NCBI GenBank assembly: GCA_900545805.1 | Contig: URAL01000003.1 | Coordinates: 16,033 to 80,032 of the forward strand | Direction of reading: 5' to 3' | Length of the DNA: 64,000 nucleotides | DNA from: an uncultured Eubacteriales bacterium | GTDB taxonomy: Bacteria; Bacillota; Clostridia; Oscillospirales; Oscillospiraceae | Shown: piece by piece, positions 60,993 to 64,000 of the stretch | Layout of the letters: the number at the start of each line of letters is the position of its first letter | Position numbering within the stretch: position 1 is the stretch's first letter | Made by a program: the position numbers and the translations under genes | The notes under the pieces: generated by a model | Database searches by the model: none | Told to the model about the DNA's origin: nothing | What the model saw: only the letters and a program-made list of their open reading frames with translations

Positions 60993-62651
60993 ATGACTCA
61001 TAAGCTAAAGATCATCCCCCTTGGCGGTCTCGGCGAGATCGGAAAGAACATGACCGCCATTGAATTTGGCACAGATATTATTGTAATTGACTGCGGTCTC
61101 GGCTTCCCTGACGAAGATATGTACGGTATAGATATCGTTATTCCTGATATTTCATATCTCAAGGCAAACGCAGAGAAGGTCAGAGGTATAATCATTACTC
61201 ACGGGCATGAGGATCATATCGGCGCAGTCCCGTATGTTATTCACGATCTGAATGTCCCGATATACGCAACTCCGCTTACGGCGGCGCTCATTGAGCTCAA
61301 GCTTGAGGAGCACGATCTGCTGTATAACACTCAGATATTCACCAAGAAGGCAGGTGACATATTCCGCCTCGGCTGCTTCAGTATCGAGTTCATAACCGTC
61401 AACCACAGTATAGCCGACGCTGTCGCACTGGCTATAAAAACGCCGTTCGGAACTATTGTTCATACCGGAGACTTTAAGATAGATCTCACCCCTGTTCAGG
61501 GCAAGGTTATCGATCTGCCGCGCTTCGGCCAGCTCGGAAATGAGGGTGTACTCGCGCTTATGAGCGACTCTACCAATGTCGAGAAGCCCGGTTTGTCCGC
61601 CTCAGAGCGTAAGGTCGGCGAGACCTTTGATATTCTGTTTAAAAATTGTGATCAGCGCATAATCATAACGACCTTCGCCTCAAACGTCCACAGATTACAG
61701 CAGATAATCGACGTTGCGGCAAAGTATAAACGCAAGGTCGCCATTACCGGACGCAGCATGGAGAATATTCTGCGCGTCGCAACGGTTTTGGGCTATCTCA
61801 ACGCGCCGGAAAATGTACTTGTTGACATTACGCAAATCAATAAGCTTCCCAAGGAAAAGGTAGTTATCATATCGACCGGCTCTCAGGGTGAGACCATGTC
61901 AGCGCTTTATCGCATGGCATTTTCAGAGCACAGGCAGATAAATATAAGCCCCGGAGACAGGGTCATAATATCCGCTTCCGCCATCCCCGGCAATGAGAAT
62001 ATGATCAGTAAGGTAATAGATGAACTTTTCCACAAGGGCGCAGAAGTCATTTATGACCGCAATACAGCTCTGCACGTTTCAGGCCACGCGTCGCAGGAGG
62101 AGCAGAAGATGATGCTGGCTCTGGTCCGCCCCAAGTTCTTTATCCCTGTCCACGGCGAGTACCGTATGCTCGTAAAGCATGCGGAGCTTGGTAAGCTCAT
62201 GGGCGTAGAACCTAAAAACGTAGTAATCGCCGAAAACGGCAAGATTATTGAAATATCAAAGAAAAGCATCAAGCTCAACGGAGCTGTCCAGTCCGGTGCC
62301 GTCATGGTCGACGGCATGGGCGTCGGAGACGTCGGAAGCGTCGTCATGCGCGACAGGCACAGGCTCGCCGAGGACGGTATGGTCGTCATTGTTGTAACGC
62401 TCTCATCCTGGGATAACGTGCTTTTGTCCGATCCGGAGATACTCACACGCGGCTTTGTCTATGTAAAGGAAGCCGAGGATATGCTTGAAGAGCTCAAGCG
62501 TGTGACCAAGGAAACCGTCCTTGCCTGTGAGGAAAACGGTGTTAAGGACTGGTCGGCAATAAAAAGCCGCATAAAGAGCAACGTATCCGGCTATCTTTAT
62601 AAGACCACAAAGCGCAGTCCAATGATTCTGCCGCTCATATCCGAGATATGA
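60993..62651 (+). CDS. rnj: Ribonuclease J
   Basis: A 552-residue metallo-beta-lactamase-fold RNase with endo- and 5' exonuclease activity. The zinc motif is ITHGHEDHIGAVPYV, then HTGDFKIDLTPV, SDSTNVEKPG and FIPVHGEYRML; the beta-CASP part and C-terminal domain follow. Only one RNase J is seen in the window, so J1 or J2 cannot be told. GGAGG precedes the ATG. Confidence 0.96.
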   Translation: MTHKLKIIPLGGLGEIGKNMTAIEFGTDIIVIDCGLGFPDEDMYGIDIVIPDISYLKANAEKVRGIIITHGHEDHIGAVPYVIHDLNVPIYATPLTAALIELKLEEHDLLYNTQIFTKKAGDIFRLGCFSIEFITVNHSIADAVALAIKTPFGTIVHTGDFKIDLTPVQGKVIDLPRFGQLGNEGVLALMSDSTNVEKPGLSASERKVGETFDILFKNCDQRIIITTFASNVHRLQQIIDVAAKYKRKVAITGRSMENILRVATVLGYLNAPENVLVDITQINKLPKEKVVIISTGSQGETMSALYRMAFSEHRQINISPGDRVIISASAIPGNENMISKVIDELFHKGAEVIYDRNTALHVSGHASQEEQKMMLALVRPKFFIPVHGEYRMLVKHAELGKLMGVEPKNVVIAENGKIIEISKKSIKLNGAVQSGAVMVDGMGVGDVGSVVMRDRHRLAEDGMVVIVVTLSSWDNVLLSDPEILTRGFVYVKEAEDMLEELKRVTKETVLACEENGVKDWSAIKSRIKSNVSGYLYKTTKRSPMILPLISEI

Positions 62652-63559
62652 TGAACATTCCGCTTTTTGATTGCCACTGCGACACGGCAGCGTATGCGCG
62701 TGAGCACGGCGAAAAGCTCCGGCGAAACCGTATGCAGCTTGACCTTGAGCGCCTGTCGCATTACTCTCCGGCCGGACAGGTATTTGCTGTCTGCGCTGCT
62801 GACGACGCCGAGCCCGTCAAATTTGCCGACGCCACTATTTTGTATTTCCTTGAGCAAATAAAAGAAAATTCAGACATAGTGAAGCTGTGTCTGAATTTTC
62901 GGGATATCTTATCTGCCGAGAAAGAGGGGAAGATCGCGGCCCTGCTCTCCATAGAGGGAGCGGAGCAGATCTCCGATATAGACGCGGCATACAGGCAGGG
63001 CGTGCGCATCGTACATATGACATGGAACCATGATAATGCCCTGTGCGGCGCAGCCATGGACAGCGGCGCAGGACTTACGCAGGAAGGAAAGCACTTTGTT
63101 ATGTGCGCGCAGCAGCTCGGCATAATGCTGGATATGTCGCATATATCCGAGCGCGGCTTTTGGGACACGCTCAGTATAAGCACACGCCCGGTGATTGCCG
63201 GGCACTCCAACGCGAAAGCTGTCTGTAATGTGACTCGCAATCTGACGGACGCTCAATTTACCGCACTCGTTAAGCAGGGCGGGGGAGCAGGCATCAATCT
63301 CTACCCAGAGTTTCTCGGCCTTGGGTGCGATATAGACGCTGTTTTTGCGCATATTGAGCATTTTATATCGCTCGGCGGTGAGAAATCCGTATTTCTCGGC
63401 TGTGACCTTGACGGCATCGAGCAGATGCCGAAAGGCATAAGCGGTGTGCAGGATCTCGGCAGAATATATGAAGCACTGCTAAGGCATAATTACCCGGAGC
63501 GGCTTGCTCGGGATATTTTTCGAAATAACATTCTTAGAGTAATGGAGAAGGTGCTGTGA
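62648..63559 (+). CDS. Membrane dipeptidase (peptidase M19)
   Basis: A 303-residue zinc dipeptidase: FDCHCDTAAYAREHG, SIEGAEQISD, LDMSHISERGFWD, GHSNAKAVCNVTRNLTD and LGCDLDGIEQ carry the metal ligands. Renal dipeptidase-like enzymes cleave dipeptides, in some cases D-amino acid ones. No signal peptide is seen, so it is probably cytoplasmic. The start overlaps rnj (ATGATG); an ATG at 62651 is the alternative. Confidence 0.93.
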   Translation: MMNIPLFDCHCDTAAYAREHGEKLRRNRMQLDLERLSHYSPAGQVFAVCAADDAEPVKFADATILYFLEQIKENSDIVKLCLNFRDILSAEKEGKIAALLSIEGAEQISDIDAAYRQGVRIVHMTWNHDNALCGAAMDSGAGLTQEGKHFVMCAQQLGIMLDMSHISERGFWDTLSISTRPVIAGHSNAKAVCNVTRNLTDAQFTALVKQGGGAGINLYPEFLGLGCDIDAVFAHIEHFISLGGEKSVFLGCDLDGIEQMPKGISGVQDLGRIYEALLRHNYPERLARDIFRNNILRVMEKVL

Positions 63560-63888
63560 ACATTCAGATCTTCGGCAAGAGCAAATGCTTTGACACCAAG
63601 AAAGCCGAACGCTATTTTAAAGAGAGAAGAATAAAATATCAGTTTGTAGATATAATGAAGTTCGGCATGAGCAGGGGAGAGCTCAGCTCCGTAAAGAATG
63701 CCGTCGGCCTTGATAATATGATGAACAAGGACGATATCGATTACCCGCTCGTACAGTATCTTGCATCGAACGAGGCAAAGCTCGAAAAGCTCTTCGAATG
63801 CCCGTGGCTTATTAAAACACCGATCGTTCGCAATGGCAAGCAGGCAACAGTCGGATATACCCCCGATGTTTGGTCTAAGTGGGAATAA
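63556..63888 (+). CDS. ArsC/Spx-like thioredoxin-fold protein
   Basis: A 110-residue ArsC-family protein: IQIFGKSKCFDTKKAERYFKER, then KYQFVDIMKFGMS and FECPWLIKTPIVRNG. It has one N-terminal active-site cysteine (C11) and no CxxC, so it is nearer YffB/ArsC-like proteins than true Spx. The role is unknown. It starts with GTG at 63556, overlapping the dipeptidase stop. Confidence 0.9.
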   Translation: MNIQIFGKSKCFDTKKAERYFKERRIKYQFVDIMKFGMSRGELSSVKNAVGLDNMMNKDDIDYPLVQYLASNEAKLEKLFECPWLIKTPIVRNGKQATVGYTPDVWSKWE

Positions 63889-63928
63889 ATATAAGAAAAA
63901 CCGCCTGATACGGCGGTTTTTCTTATAT
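63889..63928. terminator. Bidirectional terminator between the ArsC-like gene and rnpB
   Basis: ATATAAGAAAAACCGCC and GGCGGTTTTTCTTATAT form a 17-base stem around TGATA/C. Poly-A on one side and poly-T on the other let it serve both the plus-strand gene and minus-strand rnpB. Confidence 0.93.
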
Positions 63929-63929
63929 T

Positions 63930-64000
63930 GTAGTGAGTGAGTCTGTAAGCCGGGTTCTGTCTTAAACGACCATCTATCTAATCCTGCCGTTGCCGGCAGG
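63930..64000 (-). ncRNA. rnpB: RNase P RNA (rnpB), 3' end only
   Basis: Read on the minus strand, the end contains ACAGAACCCGGCTTACAG, the near-universal 3' part of bacterial RNase P RNA, preceded by the TAGATAGATGGTC region that belongs to helix P4. Only about 70 bases lie in the window; the rest continues beyond the right edge. It processes tRNA 5' ends. Confidence 0.92.

Noticed and set aside
1..64000. CRISPR array, prophage, insertion sequence or defence system
   Set aside because: No regularly spaced repeats, transposase, integrase, phage or restriction genes; every long plus-strand gene is a recognisable core gene or a conserved unknown.

Overview
The window is a dense, almost gap-free piece of a bacterial core chromosome. 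Gene content and order point to a spore-forming member of the class Clostridia, probably an Oscillospirales/Ruminococcaceae-type anaerobe of moderate GC. The signs are a complete spoIIIA operon, a SipL-like coat protein, a GerW (YtfJ) protein, a fused IspH/ribosomal protein S1, and Bacillus-like runs such as remA-gmk-rpoZ-priA-def-fmt-rsmB-rlmN-prpC-prkC-rsgA and nusB-xseA-xseB-ispA-dxs-tlyA-nadK-argR-recN. The family-level placement is inference. I see no mobile element, prophage, CRISPR array, tRNA or rRNA. No gene-free stretch exceeds 300 bases; the longest is the T-box leader at 56973-57254.

Layout. 1-2913: radical SAM pair and rplS. 2966-6937: lepB-rbgA-rnhB-yraN-thrC. 7006-7950: a DUF1540 mini-protein on the minus strand and a divergent phosphoesterase. 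8053-11317: tig-clpP-clpX. 11396-19395: lon-engB-site-2 protease-scpA-scpB-DUF2953-ytfJ-dacF-rluB. 19449-24437: an RpiR regulator with a clear operator, an FAD oxidoreductase, cmk and ispH-rpsA. 24469-27770: carD-ispD-ispF and a DUF3343/cysteine desulfurase pair. 27782-32420: cdaA-cdaR-rseC-yicC-remA-gmk-rpoZ. 32439-41848: priA to rsgA. 41847-47931: a small membrane protein, sipL and spoIIIAA-AH. 48012-56972: asp23, nusB, exonuclease VII, isoprenoid genes, tlyA, nadK, argR, recN. 56955-59400: a tyrosine T-box leader, a C_GCAxxG_C_C protein, tyrS, ybaK. 59415-63928: rpe-recR, RNase J, dipeptidase, ArsC/Spx-like protein. 63930-64000: the 3' end of RNase P RNA on the minus strand.

Nearly every gene is on the plus strand, and many neighbours overlap by 1-8 bases (ATGA, TAATG, TGATG), so most blocks are translationally coupled operons. 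Five steps of the MEP/isoprenoid route (ispH, ispD, ispF, dxs, ispA) are present in two clusters. Proteostasis (tig, clpPX, lon, lepB, M50 protease), cell-cycle and envelope signalling (cdaA/cdaR, prkC/prpC, scpAB) and sporulation (spoIIIA, sipL, ytfJ, dacF) are the other themes.

I did not find a clearly new defence or mobile system. The most interesting signals are regulatory: an internal start plus a promoter-like, codon-anomalous patch inside ispH-rpsA; a SigE-like promoter in front of sipL-spoIIIA; a Tyr T-box whose first gene is a C_GCAxxG_C_C protein; an RpiR operator overlapping its own -35; and several GC-rich leader hairpins.
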